This document shows, in pieces, positions 12,369-20,470 of a stretch of 34,681 nt of DNA. Numbering within the stretch: position 1 is the stretch's first letter; every line of letters starts with the position of its first letter. Made by a program: the position numbers and the translations under genes. The notes below the pieces were generated by a model that saw nothing but the letters and a program-made list of their open reading frames with translations, was not told the origin of the DNA and made no database searches. Source of the stretch: a virus; IMG/VR virus record IMGVR_UViG_3300034061_000520, positions 1 to 34,681 of that record; one strand, given 5' to 3'.

Positions 12369-12565
12369 TAAACAAACATTGCCTAGAGGCATTTAACAAG
12401 CTAGAGCAATCTCTCTACCATCCGCAGGAATATTTTGCGCTGGGATGGAACGCTGCGATAGATGCCATGTCTGCTGAGTTTGCTAAAAAATGGGAGCTGG
12501 ATGAGCTTTCTGATGTACCATTTATAACCCAGCCAACTAACGAATCAATGGAAGATAAAGAATGA
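12365..12565 (+). CDS. Small early protein, unknown function
   Basis: A 66-residue protein from ATG 12365, which overlaps the upstream TGA. ATG 12353 would add four residues. The segment HPQEYFALGWNAAIDAMSAE is typical of short phage proteins that accompany recombination genes, followed by an acidic end. Function unknown. ATGA links it to the following gene. Confidence 0.6.
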   Translation: MINKHCLEAFNKLEQSLYHPQEYFALGWNAAIDAMSAEFAKKWELDELSDVPFITQPTNESMEDKE

Positions 12566-12714
12566 GCCGAGATTATTCAGAAGTATATTTAGATATTGTC
12601 AAGACCCTTAGAAGTTTCTATAACTACGAAATAAAGGGCAACGCAGAAGCAGCGCACAAGGCAGCAGTACGGACTAATGAATTGGCAAAAGAGTTGCTGG
12701 AGGCGGTAAAATGA
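12562..12714 (+). CDS. 50-residue helical protein, unknown function
   Basis: A short frame bounded by ATGA overlaps at both ends (12562-12565 and 12711-12714), good evidence of a real coupled gene. The product is one or two amphipathic helices (SRDYSEVYLDIVKTLRSF, AEAAHKAAVRTNELAKEL). No family recognised. Confidence 0.6.
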   Translation: MSRDYSEVYLDIVKTLRSFYNYEIKGNAEAAHKAAVRTNELAKELLEAVK

Positions 12715-12899
12715 AAGCATTTCCAACAACAAAACCATTAGATTCATGGGGCGACCCAAACGCAGGAATGGATTTGCGTGATTATTTTGCCGCTAAAGCT
12801 ATGCAAGGATTTCTTACAGAAAGTGGTGATGTCGTATTTGATAGTTTAGCAATCGACTCTTATAGAGTTGCAGATGCAATGATGGAGGCTAGAAAATGA
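12711..12899 (+). CDS. Small conserved phage protein
   Basis: A 62-residue protein with the recurring phage pattern AGMDLRDYFAAKAMQGFL followed by YRVADAMMEAR at the end. Many phages carry this beside recombination genes, without a known function. It overlaps the exonuclease start by ATGA. Confidence 0.7.
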   Translation: MKAFPTTKPLDSWGDPNAGMDLRDYFAAKAMQGFLTESGDVVFDSLAIDSYRVADAMMEARK

Positions 12900-13516
12900 T
12901 CGAGCAGGGAAGTGCTGAATGGTTGGCAATTAGGCTGGGCAAAGTAACCGCTAGTCGGATTACGGATGTCTTGGCTAAAGGTAAGTCGGGCGAGGCCGCT
13001 ACGAGGGAAGATTACCGCACAGAATTGGTAGTCCAAAGGCTCACAAACGAGCCAGGAGAGTCGTTTACCAATGCGGCAATGGAATGGGGTACACAGACCG
13101 AACCAATGGCTAGAATTGCTTATGAGGCCCATGCTAATGTATTTGTAGAACAGGTTGCTTTTGTAGATCATCCTACGATAGAATGGTTTGGTTGTAGCCC
13201 AGACGGACTGGTTGGCGAAACTGGTTTACTGGAGATCAAATGCCCAGCTAGTAAAACGCATATTAAGTATTTATTGGGAGGCAAACCGCCTGCAAAGTAT
13301 GTGCCGCAGATGCAATGCCAAATGGCAGTAACGGGCCGAGAGTGGTGTGATTTTGTAAGCTACGATCCACGCTTGCCGGAAGATTTGCAGTTGTTTGTAG
13401 TGCGCCTTGAGAGGGATGTAAGTTACATCATGGCAATGGAAGAAGAAGTAGATAAGTTTTTAAAAGAAGTGAGTGGGATGTATTCTAAATTAAAGGAAAT
13501 CAATAATGTCTTATGA
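12896..13516 (+). CDS. YqaJ-type (lambda exonuclease family) recombination exonuclease
   Basis: A 206-residue exonuclease of the YqaJ/lambda-exo group, which resects double-stranded ends to give single strands for the annealing protein. The front is [20 protein letters not shown]. Catalytic residues are Asp103 (GCSPDGLVG) and Glu113-x-Lys115 (LLEIKCP), with a Gln-rich helix (QMQCQMAV) after. Length is normal for the family. With erf it forms a Red-like pair, and the SSB-tip gene overlaps its end by 11 bp. Confidence 0.92.
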   Translation: MIEQGSAEWLAIRLGKVTASRITDVLAKGKSGEAATREDYRTELVVQRLTNEPGESFTNAAMEWGTQTEPMARIAYEAHANVFVEQVAFVDHPTIEWFGCSPDGLVGETGLLEIKCPASKTHIKYLLGGKPPAKYVPQMQCQMAVTGREWCDFVSYDPRLPEDLQLFVVRLERDVSYIMAMEEEVDKFLKEVSGMYSKLKEINNVL

Positions 13517-13760
13517 ACCAAAAGAAGGTAGTGGATCACTATTTAAAAATGATCGCAAAGAGAAACCGACCCATCCTGATTACGCTGGAACAATCATGGT
13601 CAATGGCAAAGAGCATTGGCTAAGTGGCTGGATTAAGGAAGGGAAAAATGGCAAGTTCTTTAGCATTGCGATTGGCAAGGAAAAGGAACGCAGCAACTTC
13701 AAGGCCAAGGGCGATGACGAAATGCCCAAGCAAACGATTGATGACGATATTCCGTTCTGA
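13506..13760 (+). CDS. ssDNA-binding-like protein ending in DDDIPF
   Basis: An 84-residue protein. The middle reads as a beta barrel strand set ([29 protein letters not shown]) and the end is an acidic linker closing in DDDIPF. That last hexamer is the same tip that bacterial SSB uses to recruit repair and replication partners. It is far shorter than E. coli SSB (about 178 residues) and I see no classical OB signature. It could coat single strands for the exonuclease and Erf, or mimic the SSB tip to borrow host proteins. Confidence 0.65.
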   Translation: MSYEPKEGSGSLFKNDRKEKPTHPDYAGTIMVNGKEHWLSGWIKEGKNGKFFSIAIGKEKERSNFKAKGDDEMPKQTIDDDIPF

Positions 13761-13769
13761 GGAGCTGAT

Positions 13770-13907
13770 ATGAAAAAGATAGCTTTAGCATTGGTAACAT
13801 ATATGTTACTAGGGTCAGTAGCTTATGCCTGCCAAACAACGACAATTATTGTCAATGGCAAGATGACTACTTGTACGGTATGCGGCAACATTGTTACTTG
13901 CTTTTAA
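13770..13907 (+). CDS. Small Cys-rich exported protein
   Basis: A 45-residue protein behind GAGGAG. Residues 1-20 are a signal peptide (KKIALALVTYMLLGSVAYA) with a type-I-like AYA cut site. A mature part of about 25 residues follows with four Cys, including CTVCGN. It would reach the periplasm and could form disulfides or bind metal. No family recognised. An exported early gene suggests action on the cell envelope, perhaps excluding other phages, which is inference only. Confidence 0.65.
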   Translation: MKKIALALVTYMLLGSVAYACQTTTIIVNGKMTTCTVCGNIVTCF

Positions 13908-13908
13908 T

Positions 13909-14061
13909 ATGCAACAACAAGTCACCGACCTAGTATTAAAGTTTCTAAGGCAAGGCTTTACGATTGAGCAGATAGAGAAGGCGTTTGAAGCGGAACTAGA
14001 AACAATCCGTAAATCAGCGCCAATGCTAAAGGCCCAGAAAGAAGCTGCTTTAGCCCCATGA
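13909..14061 (+). CDS. 50-residue helical protein, unknown function
   Basis: The ATG stands one base after the previous stop. The product is a single helical unit (VTDLVLKFLRQGFTIEQIEK, then AFEAELETIRKSAPML). No family recognised. The region between its stop and the next gene (14062-14130) holds only a 15-codon frame (14058-14105) that I do not call. Confidence 0.55.
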   Translation: MQQQVTDLVLKFLRQGFTIEQIEKAFEAELETIRKSAPMLKAQKEAALAP

Positions 14062-14130
14062 ACCCACTAAGAGATAGGCTGCATCCTTCACAAGTTTTTG
14101 GCTAGTTCACTTCCTATCAAACTAGCGCCA

Positions 14131-14457
14131 ATGACCACTAAAGAATTTAACCAGGCACTCCATGACCAATACGATCCCCCAGCAAGAGAGGCGGTGACAA
14201 AATGGTTAAAGATGAAGCGTGGACTAGAGTGTAGGGAAAACCCTAATGTGTATGGAGTAGATTTGCTCGTATATAAACTAGGTAAGCTAGTTGGTTATAT
14301 TGAAGTAGAAGTTCGTGGCTGGGCGTACTGCCACTATCCCACCATTCATGTTGCACAGCGTAAAGACAAGCTATTTCAGCAAGATCGGCCTGTGCTATTT
14401 TTTGCACTAACTCAAGACTTAACCCACGCATACTGGGCAAGGGCCGAGAAGGTGTAG
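14131..14457 (+). CDS. Conserved phage protein, possible PD-(D/E)xK fold
   Basis: A 108-residue protein from ATG 14131. A TTG at 14098 would add 11 residues; neither has a clear ribosome site. The core reads VYGVDLLVYKLGKLVGYIEV with EVEVR after it, an Asp and Glu-x-Glu arrangement like restriction-type nucleases. It then continues PTIHVAQRKDKLF and LFFALTQDLTHAYWARA. I recall similar unnamed proteins in phages. The nuclease activity is inferred from pattern. It is near the end of the rightward early unit. Confidence 0.65.
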   Translation: MTTKEFNQALHDQYDPPAREAVTKWLKMKRGLECRENPNVYGVDLLVYKLGKLVGYIEVEVRGWAYCHYPTIHVAQRKDKLFQQDRPVLFFALTQDLTHAYWARAEKV

Positions 14458-14466
14458 GAGTGTCCA

Positions 14467-14565
14467 TTGATAGAGGTCAGGAATAGTGAGGTTGCTTCCG
14501 GTGAGATGTTTTACGATGTACCAGTCAAGCATTTTAAGTATGTTGACCTTACAGACCCTTTTTAG
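14467..14565 (+). CDS. 32-residue acidic peptide ending the rightward unit
   Basis: A TTG start at 14467 with GGAG six bases upstream. The text (IEVRNSEVASGEMFYDVPVK ... VDLTDPF) is protein-like and net acidic. Its TAG (14563-14565) interleaves with the TAA of the convergent endolysin gene (14562-14564). The small size and TTG start keep confidence moderate. Function unknown. Confidence 0.45.
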   Translation: MIEVRNSEVASGEMFYDVPVKHFKYVDLTDPF

Positions 14566-14579
14566 CCGTTCTTGGCTAA
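14562..14579. terminator. Small hairpin at the convergent gene ends
   Basis: TTAGCC pairs with GGCTAA around GTTCTT, covering both stop codons where the early and late units meet. The plus strand continues TTCTAG, so the T-run is short, and the minus strand has none. It is at best a weak terminator. Confidence 0.3.
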
Positions 14580-15080
14580 TTCTAGCGCTTCTAGGCGTTC
14601 TGATTCTGTGCGACTTAGCCAACCCTTACCAAATACAGGAAATGTCTTTAGACCCTTGTAAAACGATGTACGAGCTTCTGAAAACTTATCTATCAATACT
14701 TCTACATTAGCCTCGTTTATCTTAGCCATTGTATTTGGGCCAATAACCCCATCTGCCACTATACCAATTGCATCTTGAAGTAACTTAACGCTACGCCCTG
14801 CCCCAGCGTTTACCGCCATAGAAAATACTAATAAATCCAAGCCTCTTGGTAGTTTCTCGCAATAGCTAGTGCGCCAGTATTTCATCTCGTACATAGGGCC
14901 TACGAGCGCTGGAGTCAATTCTCGCATTGCTTTCTCGTCTGCCTCATGCCCGATCCATTCTTCCCAAACCTTTTTAGTAACGCCTAGATTGGTCATGCCG
15001 CCTGGGTCTTTAGGATGATTTACAAAACCGCCCTCATGCTTTAAAACCAACTCTAAACAATCTCTAAAGTTTTGGGTCAT
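14562..15080 (-). CDS. Endolysin, GH108 muramidase with peptidoglycan-binding end
   Basis: A 172-residue glycosyl hydrolase 108 enzyme that cuts cell-wall glycan at lysis. Catalytic Glu16 sits in KHEGGFVNHPKDPGGMTNLG, and YWRTSYCEKLPRGLDLLVF follows. The back half (SVKLLQDAIGIVADGVIGPN) is the PG_binding_3 module. No signal peptide is seen, so export would need the holins encoded just upstream. It is the last gene of the late unit, and its start overlaps the HNH stop by ATGA. Confidence 0.93.
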   Translation of the reverse strand: MTQNFRDCLELVLKHEGGFVNHPKDPGGMTNLGVTKKVWEEWIGHEADEKAMRELTPALVGPMYEMKYWRTSYCEKLPRGLDLLVFSMAVNAGAGRSVKLLQDAIGIVADGVIGPNTMAKINEANVEVLIDKFSEARTSFYKGLKTFPVFGKGWLSRTESERLEALELAKNG

Positions 15081-15583
15081 TGATTAGCGCCTTTTCTTAA
15101 ATTATCAATTGCTGGTATTACACGCAAATTGTCGTGGCAATGTTTACCGCCAGCAGCTAATGGGGTTATGTGATCAACATGAAATCTATCGCCTAGTGAC
15201 ATGGCAATATAAAAATCCCTAAGTGCGTAAACCTGATTTATTTCAGGCGTTAGCTTTCCTATTGTTTTTGACCTTCTCATAGCGTTGTCTGCGCTTACCC
15301 TAGCACGATTTACTGTACGGTCTTTTTGTTTCCAAGCAGCCACTTTTTCAGGGTTATTTGCTCTGTAATCGTTGTTTCGTTGTATTTTTTTGGCGTAATG
15401 TCTTTTTGTGCTTTCAGCAACTAATTTTCTAAAATGTTCAGGATTAGCTGCGTGTTGTTGCCGTTTATTTTCTGCAATACAAACTTTGCACCTAGACTGA
15501 CAGCCAGTTGGTACTCTGTTATCTGGGCTAAAACAATCAAACGCTTTTACTTCTTTGCATTTAGAACATTGCTTAGTTGCCAT
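15077..15583 (-). CDS. HNH endonuclease with N-terminal zinc ribbon
   Basis: A 168-residue protein. The front has Cys6/Cys9 and Cys32/Cys35 (QCSKCKEV, RCKVCIAEN), a zinc ribbon. The middle is a Lys/Arg-rich helix. The end is an HNH site: HVDHITPLAAGGKHCHDNLR with His138 and Asn152. It is likely a free-standing homing-type nuclease inserted between the holin and endolysin genes, and may instead serve packaging. It overlaps the holin end by 11 bp, so the insertion is neatly adapted. Confidence 0.85.
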   Translation of the reverse strand: MATKQCSKCKEVKAFDCFSPDNRVPTGCQSRCKVCIAENKRQQHAANPEHFRKLVAESTKRHYAKKIQRNNDYRANNPEKVAAWKQKDRTVNRARVSADNAMRRSKTIGKLTPEINQVYALRDFYIAMSLGDRFHVDHITPLAAGGKHCHDNLRVIPAIDNLRKGANQ

Positions 15584-15980
15584 TTTTCTTTGACCATATT
15601 TCTGCTACTTTTTCCGCACCCCTGCTGCCAAAGTAAAAGCCAAAGGCAAGCATACCCCATTGACCAAGCAGATCAACATAGGCGGTCTTTGTGTCCAAAT
15701 CAAATACCGATGCTAGGGCAAAGCCTACATAAGCTACAAACAACGCTATAAGCATCATAGGTCTTATGTTTTTAGATAGCCAAGAGTCAGAAGCCATATC
15801 TGCTTCATGGCGTTTAGTTAATTCTTGTTGTTCGGCTGTGTCTGCCGCCATCCTAGCCAATTCACCGCTTTGTTGCATTTCTAGCAGTTTTAGTTTTGCC
15901 TGTTCAGCCTGTGCTGGATCAGGAAAGACCTTATCTAGTATCTTGCCACCAATGTCTAGTAGTGCCGTTAATGGAAACAT
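15573..15980 (-). CDS. Holin, 3TM superfamily-like
   Basis: A 135-residue protein with a charged N-terminal amphipathic part (EQAKLKLLEMQQSGELARM), then HEADMASDSWLSKNIRPMML leading into membrane helices (LIALFVAYVGFALASVF and LLGQWGMLAFGFYFGSR). This is the Holin_3TMs pattern known from phages and gene-transfer agents. It would open the inner membrane for lysis. The start shares one base with the upstream stop. Confidence 0.85.
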   Translation of the reverse strand: MFPLTALLDIGGKILDKVFPDPAQAEQAKLKLLEMQQSGELARMAADTAEQQELTKRHEADMASDSWLSKNIRPMMLIALFVAYVGFALASVFDLDTKTAYVDLLGQWGMLAFGFYFGSRGAEKVAEIWSKKNGN

Positions 15981-16336
15981 TATTTTTTCCCCACAGTAGT
16001 TTCGTTGCCGCCCTTTTTTACTGTAACCTTATCGCCCTCAACTTCAACAGACATAGGATCACGGTCAGCCATGCGGTCTAAGCGCTCAATAAGTTGTTTC
16101 ATAATTTCAAACTCAGGCTTGTCTTGTTTAGGAGTAGCGCCAGCAACGCCATTTAGCATGGAGATTAACGCTGTTAAGGATGCGCCAAGCAAACCCATTA
16201 CGGCAGCCATCTTGCCTTCTTCTAGAACTACAGAAGCGCCTACGCCCATTGCCACAATAATTGTGATGTAGATTAGTCCGTGTCTGCCAATCGCCTTACC
16301 AGCGACTTCTTTTGCGGTTTCTATGTATTCGCTCAT
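15980..16336 (-). CDS. Two-helix membrane protein of the lysis region
   Basis: A 118-residue protein with two membrane helices (GLIYITIIVAMGVGASVVLE and MAAVMGLLGASLTALISML), a coiled segment (FEIMKQLIERLDRMADRD) and a Lys/Glu-rich, strand-like C-terminus. It may be a second holin, antiholin or pinholin-type protein. Position beside the 3TM holin supports a lysis role, but no family is firm. It shares single bases (TAATG) with both neighbours. Confidence 0.65.
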   Translation of the reverse strand: MSEYIETAKEVAGKAIGRHGLIYITIIVAMGVGASVVLEEGKMAAVMGLLGASLTALISMLNGVAGATPKQDKPEFEIMKQLIERLDRMADRDPMSVEVEGDKVTVKKGGNETTVGKK

Positions 16337-16791
16337 TAAAATGCTTTCAATATAAATTTAAGCCATAAAGTTACAACAAGTGCAGCAACAAAACAATAAA
16401 ACTGAACCCGTCTTACTGCTTTTAAATCATGCTGGAATTCCTCGTTATTCTTGCGCTCCATGTTTTCAATGTCTAGCTTAATTCTAAGTAACGAATCCCA
16501 CTCTTTAGTGCCGTACTGCTTTACAAACTTAATCTTTAGATCAGCCTCCTCATCGGAGATTTGTTTCTTTCGCTTCCACTCATTAAGCGCTTTAATTAGC
16601 GCTCGTTCCTTTTTTAGTTCTGCCTCACGAGCTGCTCGTACTCTTTCTTGCGCTCTTTCTTTAGCTACATCTGTTGCATCTTTTTGTATGTTCTCAATTT
16701 GCTTAGAAACTGACTTACCAGCTTCTCGAGCAGAATCCAGCCCAGAACTAAGCCCCTTTACTCCTTCTGTTAAACCTAGCGGATCGGACAT
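16336..16791 (-). CDS. Coiled-coil protein with C-terminal membrane anchor
   Basis: A 151-residue protein. The first ~115 residues are a charged coiled coil (ATDVAKERAQERVRAAREAE and onward). A single membrane helix (FYCFVAALVVTLWLKFILKA) lies at the very end. This tail-anchored shape is unlike a signal-anchored Rz spanin. It may regulate holins or cross-link with the 68-residue protein next to it. Function is inferred only from the lysis-cluster position. Confidence 0.6.
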   Translation of the reverse strand: MSDPLGLTEGVKGLSSGLDSAREAGKSVSKQIENIQKDATDVAKERAQERVRAAREAELKKERALIKALNEWKRKKQISDEEADLKIKFVKQYGTKEWDSLLRIKLDIENMERKNNEEFQHDLKAVRRVQFYCFVAALVVTLWLKFILKAF

Positions 16792-16797
16792 AAAGAA

Positions 16798-17004
16798 TCA
16801 TTTTCTAAAAACCATTTCTGAAATATAACTAATAAACGCACCGGCAACCGAGGCAACGCCCATTAACGCCCATAGAGAACCTTTTGAGCGCTCGGCCATA
16901 GATACTAATTTCTTAATATCTATCTCCATTGCATCTACTTTACGCTCTAGGTTTTCTACAGAATTAACTAGCTTTCCGTACTCTATAGGGTCAATATCAC
17001 TCAT
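16798..17004 (-). CDS. XhlA-like small coiled-coil membrane protein
   Basis: A 68-residue protein: a heptad coiled coil ([20 protein letters not shown]) followed by one membrane helix ([19 protein letters not shown]) and a basic end (FRK). That layout resembles XhlA-type proteins that act with holins in lysis. The start overlaps the 47-residue gene's stop by ATGA. Confidence 0.6.
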   Translation of the reverse strand: MSDIDPIEYGKLVNSVENLERKVDAMEIDIKKLVSMAERSKGSLWALMGVASVAGAFISYISEMVFRK

Positions 17005-17144
17005 AATTCATCCGCAGGTAATGGTGTGTTGCCTTCGTCAAGCCATTTAAGGTAGGCTTGGTAGTCTATATTGGCTGGGTCAAAAGGTATGCAAGCACCG
17101 TCTGATAGGCGTTGAACAGTATTTTCTTCAATTAATTTAAACAT
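17001..17144 (-). CDS. 47-residue tail-fibre-associated protein (assembly chaperone-like)
   Basis: A small gene directly after the tail-fibre stop (adjacent bases). The text [20 protein letters not shown] followed by NTPLPADEL matches a motif I know from short proteins next to phage tail fibres: YxxWxxEGNxPxPAD. Such proteins are usually taken as fibre assembly helpers. It is far shorter than the Tfa family. It overlaps the next gene by ATGA. Confidence 0.7.
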   Translation of the reverse strand: MFKLIEENTVQRLSDGACIPFDPANIDYQAYLKWLDEGNTPLPADEL

Positions 17145-18446
17145 TTATAACTCCGATGAAAAATCAATGTAATCAGTTGCTACGCCCGATGAAGCAAGAA
17201 TTACAGGTCTAATTGCAGTTAGACCGCTCCCACAAGTAGCAACAAAAGAAACATTAGACGTTGATGTACCTATTGTTCCTATAGCTGTAACTGCGTTTTG
17301 AACGCTTGTGTCATTGATTCCAATGCCCGAAAAGTTAATAGACGGTGTTGCTCGTAAAGGACAAGGAATTGAAAAAGGAAATCTAGCTTGCGTTGCTGAT
17401 ATAGATTGTCCACAGCTTAAAAATTGGCTTCCTGAAGGCGTAGCAAATTTAACATAATACCGCTGACACAAAGCCAATTCTTGCTGATACTGTCTGTATT
17501 CAAATGAAGTAGCTTGTGTGCCTACCTCTAGCTGAACTGCAGTAATATAGAAGGTAGCACCGCTTGTGCCGACTACGGATGTTGCGCCTGTGGCTGAAAT
17601 TAACCCACTAGCAGACCACGCTCCAGCAGTTCCGCTAAATGTAGAACCTACACCTAAACCAAACTGAACCAACATACCGATTCCGTTGTTTGTTAGCCAA
17701 GTTCCTGTTGTGTCACCAGCAATAGTTATTGTTTTGTATTCAAATGTGTTTGCGGAGTTAATTGTGTATGTAAAAGGGTATGAACGGTTAAACGCACTAT
17801 TTGTTATAGCACCCCCAAAAGTACCTGTTAGTGATGAGCGAACCCAAAAAGATAAAGTAACTGTTTTAGCGTTAGCAGTTCCCCAACCTAAGTCAGCAAC
17901 ATTAAATCCTTCAATTCTTTGAAATAAAGAATAATAATCTGATGAACTAACACTAGTAGCTGCACTTGATGTAAATAAAAGTGAATTAATAAAACCGCTT
18001 GGAGCTACAGAACTTTGTTGGGCAGTTCCTTTGCTACTTGCCACCATTGTGAATGCAAAACGGTCTACTCCAAACACACCATTATTAGCAGTAACACTAG
18101 CACCAGCGTTCCTTTGGTCAATAACCATCGCACCGTTTATGATGCGATTCTTATTGTTTCCGTAGTTATCTACACCTAGATTTACCCTAGCGTCTGCTGC
18201 TGTAGATGCACCAGTACCACCATCGGCAATAGCTAAATCAGTAATGCCAGAAACAGAACCGCCTGTAATAACAGGAGCAGTCATGGTATATGTACCATCT
18301 CGAACGCCATCGCCAACATCCCTAATTTGGGACATCATATCTCGCATAGTATCGTTTACGCCTGACGGCAACATACCCTCTGGCGCACCGTTTGGCGGTG
18401 CAGCATTATTATCTGCTGGGGTTAGGGAGTATTTTGTATAAGCCAT
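17145..18446 (-). CDS. Tail fibre / receptor-binding protein
   Basis: A 433-residue protein with a virion-attachment-like front (DTMRDMMSQIRDVGDGVRDG), a hinge typical of phage fibres (DLAIADGGTGASTAADARVN) and the recurring NRIINGAMVIDQRNAGASVT that begins a carbohydrate-binding-like beta domain (VTLSFWVRSSLTGTFG). It then has GTQATSFEYRQYQQELALCQ, common in short fibres before the C-terminal tip. It would bind the host surface. The last part (from about residue 345) is Ser/Thr-rich and likely the variable tip. It sits before the lysis genes and is followed by its 47-residue partner. Confidence 0.85.
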   Translation of the reverse strand: MAYTKYSLTPADNNAAPPNGAPEGMLPSGVNDTMRDMMSQIRDVGDGVRDGTYTMTAPVITGGSVSGITDLAIADGGTGASTAADARVNLGVDNYGNNKNRIINGAMVIDQRNAGASVTANNGVFGVDRFAFTMVASSKGTAQQSSVAPSGFINSLLFTSSAATSVSSSDYYSLFQRIEGFNVADLGWGTANAKTVTLSFWVRSSLTGTFGGAITNSAFNRSYPFTYTINSANTFEYKTITIAGDTTGTWLTNNGIGMLVQFGLGVGSTFSGTAGAWSASGLISATGATSVVGTSGATFYITAVQLEVGTQATSFEYRQYQQELALCQRYYVKFATPSGSQFLSCGQSISATQARFPFSIPCPLRATPSINFSGIGINDTSVQNAVTAIGTIGTSTSNVSFVATCGSGLTAIRPVILASSGVATDYIDFSSEL

Positions 18447-18474
18447 GATTTTCCTTAATTATAACTAGATTGCA

Positions 18475-20454
18475 TTATTGTGCGACATTAGCAGGCTGAT
18501 CTTCTGCTTCTGCCGCCTTGATAATCTGCTGTAATTCTGTAAATGCTAAACCAATCTTCTTGCGATCTTTTCCTGCTTTTGCGATATTCTCTAACGCCAT
18601 TACACCGTCAGGGCTGGTCATTGCTTTAGCCATATTCCGATAATCACGAGCAAAGAATATAGATTGGTACAGGTTGCCAACTGCTGATAATGGTTGTTTA
18701 AGGGTTTGGCCTATTGTTCCTACGCTTGCCTCTGCCAACATACCTTTTTCTGCGGTAGGCGATCCAGCAGGAAGTCTACGGCCTTGAGCTTCCAATATAC
18801 GCATCATATTGTTTAAGCCTTTAGCTGCTTGCTTACCTTTATCACCATAAATCTCTACAAAAGCTGCCTCTAGGTTAGCCCGTTGGGTTGTGTTTTTAGC
18901 GATAGTATCTGCAAAGCGTGGGCCTACTGTTCCGGCTTGTGTGCTTGCTGCTCGTTGCACATTCTCTAAAGATGCTCTCATATATTGATTTAAGAACTCT
19001 TTTGGTAGTCCTGGATCAGTCTTAGCCAACGCTCGTACTGCCTTGGTAACCTTGTCAGGGGTTAGGTTAATCTCTGCTGCTTTAGTAGCAAATAACTCAC
19101 CGAACTGCTTAGGCACTTCTGATGTAGCTGCAATAGAAGGAATAGGCGTTTCTGTTATTGGGCCAACAATACGCTCTCTTGCGGCTTGATAGTCTGCCCT
19201 AGCTTTTGCATAGGCTGGAACTTGAATATCTGCTTTATCAAGAAGATTTTCTCGAGCCTTTTGATAAGCCACCATTTCCCCAGTAACTTTGCCTTGTGCT
19301 GCAACAGCCAAATTATCGTATTTATCAGCTAAAAATTGACGCATAGACTCAATACGAGCAATTGAGTTGTCAGGATAGCCCTTTAGCAAGTCTTGGTAAG
19401 CAGGTATGTTATCTACCGCCTTACCTGCTTCTGCAATAACAGCGCTTTCACGCTCTAAGTTAGTCATCCATGACATAGGAATTTTCTTAGATTTGATGGC
19501 CTCATAAGCTGGGCCAGCTTCTTCTACTAATTGTTTATTTAATGCTCGTTGCTCTGCTTGTGCGGCTTGTTGCATCTGCGTACCTAGTTGTGTACGGCTA
19601 GTCTGCGGAAACTGCTCTTGTAGCGTTCTTTGTGTTGCTGCCCCACGCTCTGCCATAAACTCAGCCATCTGCGGTGCTGATGCAGGCATACCCTCTACTT
19701 GGCGCTGTAATGCAGGTAATGTTGTTCTGCCGCCTGCTGCTTGTTGCATTGCTTCAAACGATGTTACTGGCATACCTGCTCGGAAAGACTGTTGTTGCAG
19801 TTGCGATGCTGCTTGCACTTGTGCTGGAGTCATGCGCTGTGTAGATTCAGTATACATACGCTCCATAGGCGATTTAACAGCAAAAGGCAATGCTGCTATT
19901 GGTGTACCTATTGCGCCTACTGCACGAGCAAGAGGCTCTAAGTCTGTGCCTCTAAATGGCAATGCTAGAGTTTCTTCGCCACCAGCAGATAACAAAGATG
20001 GAATGATTGCGCCTGGAACTGGGGCAGAAGCAATATTGCGTACTGCTGTCTGTGCTAATTGACCAGGGAATGACTCAGCCCTTTGTAATGGGATATATTC
20101 ACCAACTGCTCTAGTAATGGATGCTGGAGTAGGTGCTGAGATTACAGGCCGACCTGCGGCAGCTTGTTCTGGTGTACGACCAAACAATTGACTAATCTGC
20201 TCTGCGCCTGCTTGCAATCCTCCTGCTACTGCGCCTGGCAACCCTAAAAGTGCAGATGCGCCCTGCACAATAGGAAGGTTAATCTTAGCCATTGTCGTAT
20301 CTAAATCGCTTCTTTCCGAAAATGGTTTTACTTTAGGATCACGCACCAACCCAACATCTGCTAAACGCTTATCAATGTCAGCTAAGGAGGCTGTAATTTC
20401 AAAAGCTACCTCCGTACCATCTGTCGCTTTAACTATTTTTTTATTTACAGACAT
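18475..20454 (-). CDS. Large internal virion / ejection-type protein
   Basis: A 659-residue protein with alternating Ala/Gln-rich helices (AQVQAASQLQQQSFRAGMPV, TQLGTQMQQAAQAEQRALNK) and a hydrophobic Gly/Ala stretch near residues 60-85 (ASALLGLPGAVAGGLQAGAE). Such composition and its place between nozzle and fibre genes fit podovirus ejection proteins that leave the head with DNA. No enzymatic motif is seen. It is 17 bp downstream of the 415-residue protein gene, with which it likely works. Confidence 0.65.
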   Translation of the reverse strand: MSVNKKIVKATDGTEVAFEITASLADIDKRLADVGLVRDPKVKPFSERSDLDTTMAKINLPIVQGASALLGLPGAVAGGLQAGAEQISQLFGRTPEQAAAGRPVISAPTPASITRAVGEYIPLQRAESFPGQLAQTAVRNIASAPVPGAIIPSLLSAGGEETLALPFRGTDLEPLARAVGAIGTPIAALPFAVKSPMERMYTESTQRMTPAQVQAASQLQQQSFRAGMPVTSFEAMQQAAGGRTTLPALQRQVEGMPASAPQMAEFMAERGAATQRTLQEQFPQTSRTQLGTQMQQAAQAEQRALNKQLVEEAGPAYEAIKSKKIPMSWMTNLERESAVIAEAGKAVDNIPAYQDLLKGYPDNSIARIESMRQFLADKYDNLAVAAQGKVTGEMVAYQKARENLLDKADIQVPAYAKARADYQAARERIVGPITETPIPSIAATSEVPKQFGELFATKAAEINLTPDKVTKAVRALAKTDPGLPKEFLNQYMRASLENVQRAASTQAGTVGPRFADTIAKNTTQRANLEAAFVEIYGDKGKQAAKGLNNMMRILEAQGRRLPAGSPTAEKGMLAEASVGTIGQTLKQPLSAVGNLYQSIFFARDYRNMAKAMTSPDGVMALENIAKAGKDRKKIGLAFTELQQIIKAAEAEDQPANVAQ

Positions 20455-20470
20455 AATTATTCCTGTTTTA

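Noticed and set aside
14058-14105. A 15-codon plus-strand frame overlapping the previous stop by ATGA
   Set aside because: It is too short to judge. It may be a spacer between the 50-residue gene and the next one.
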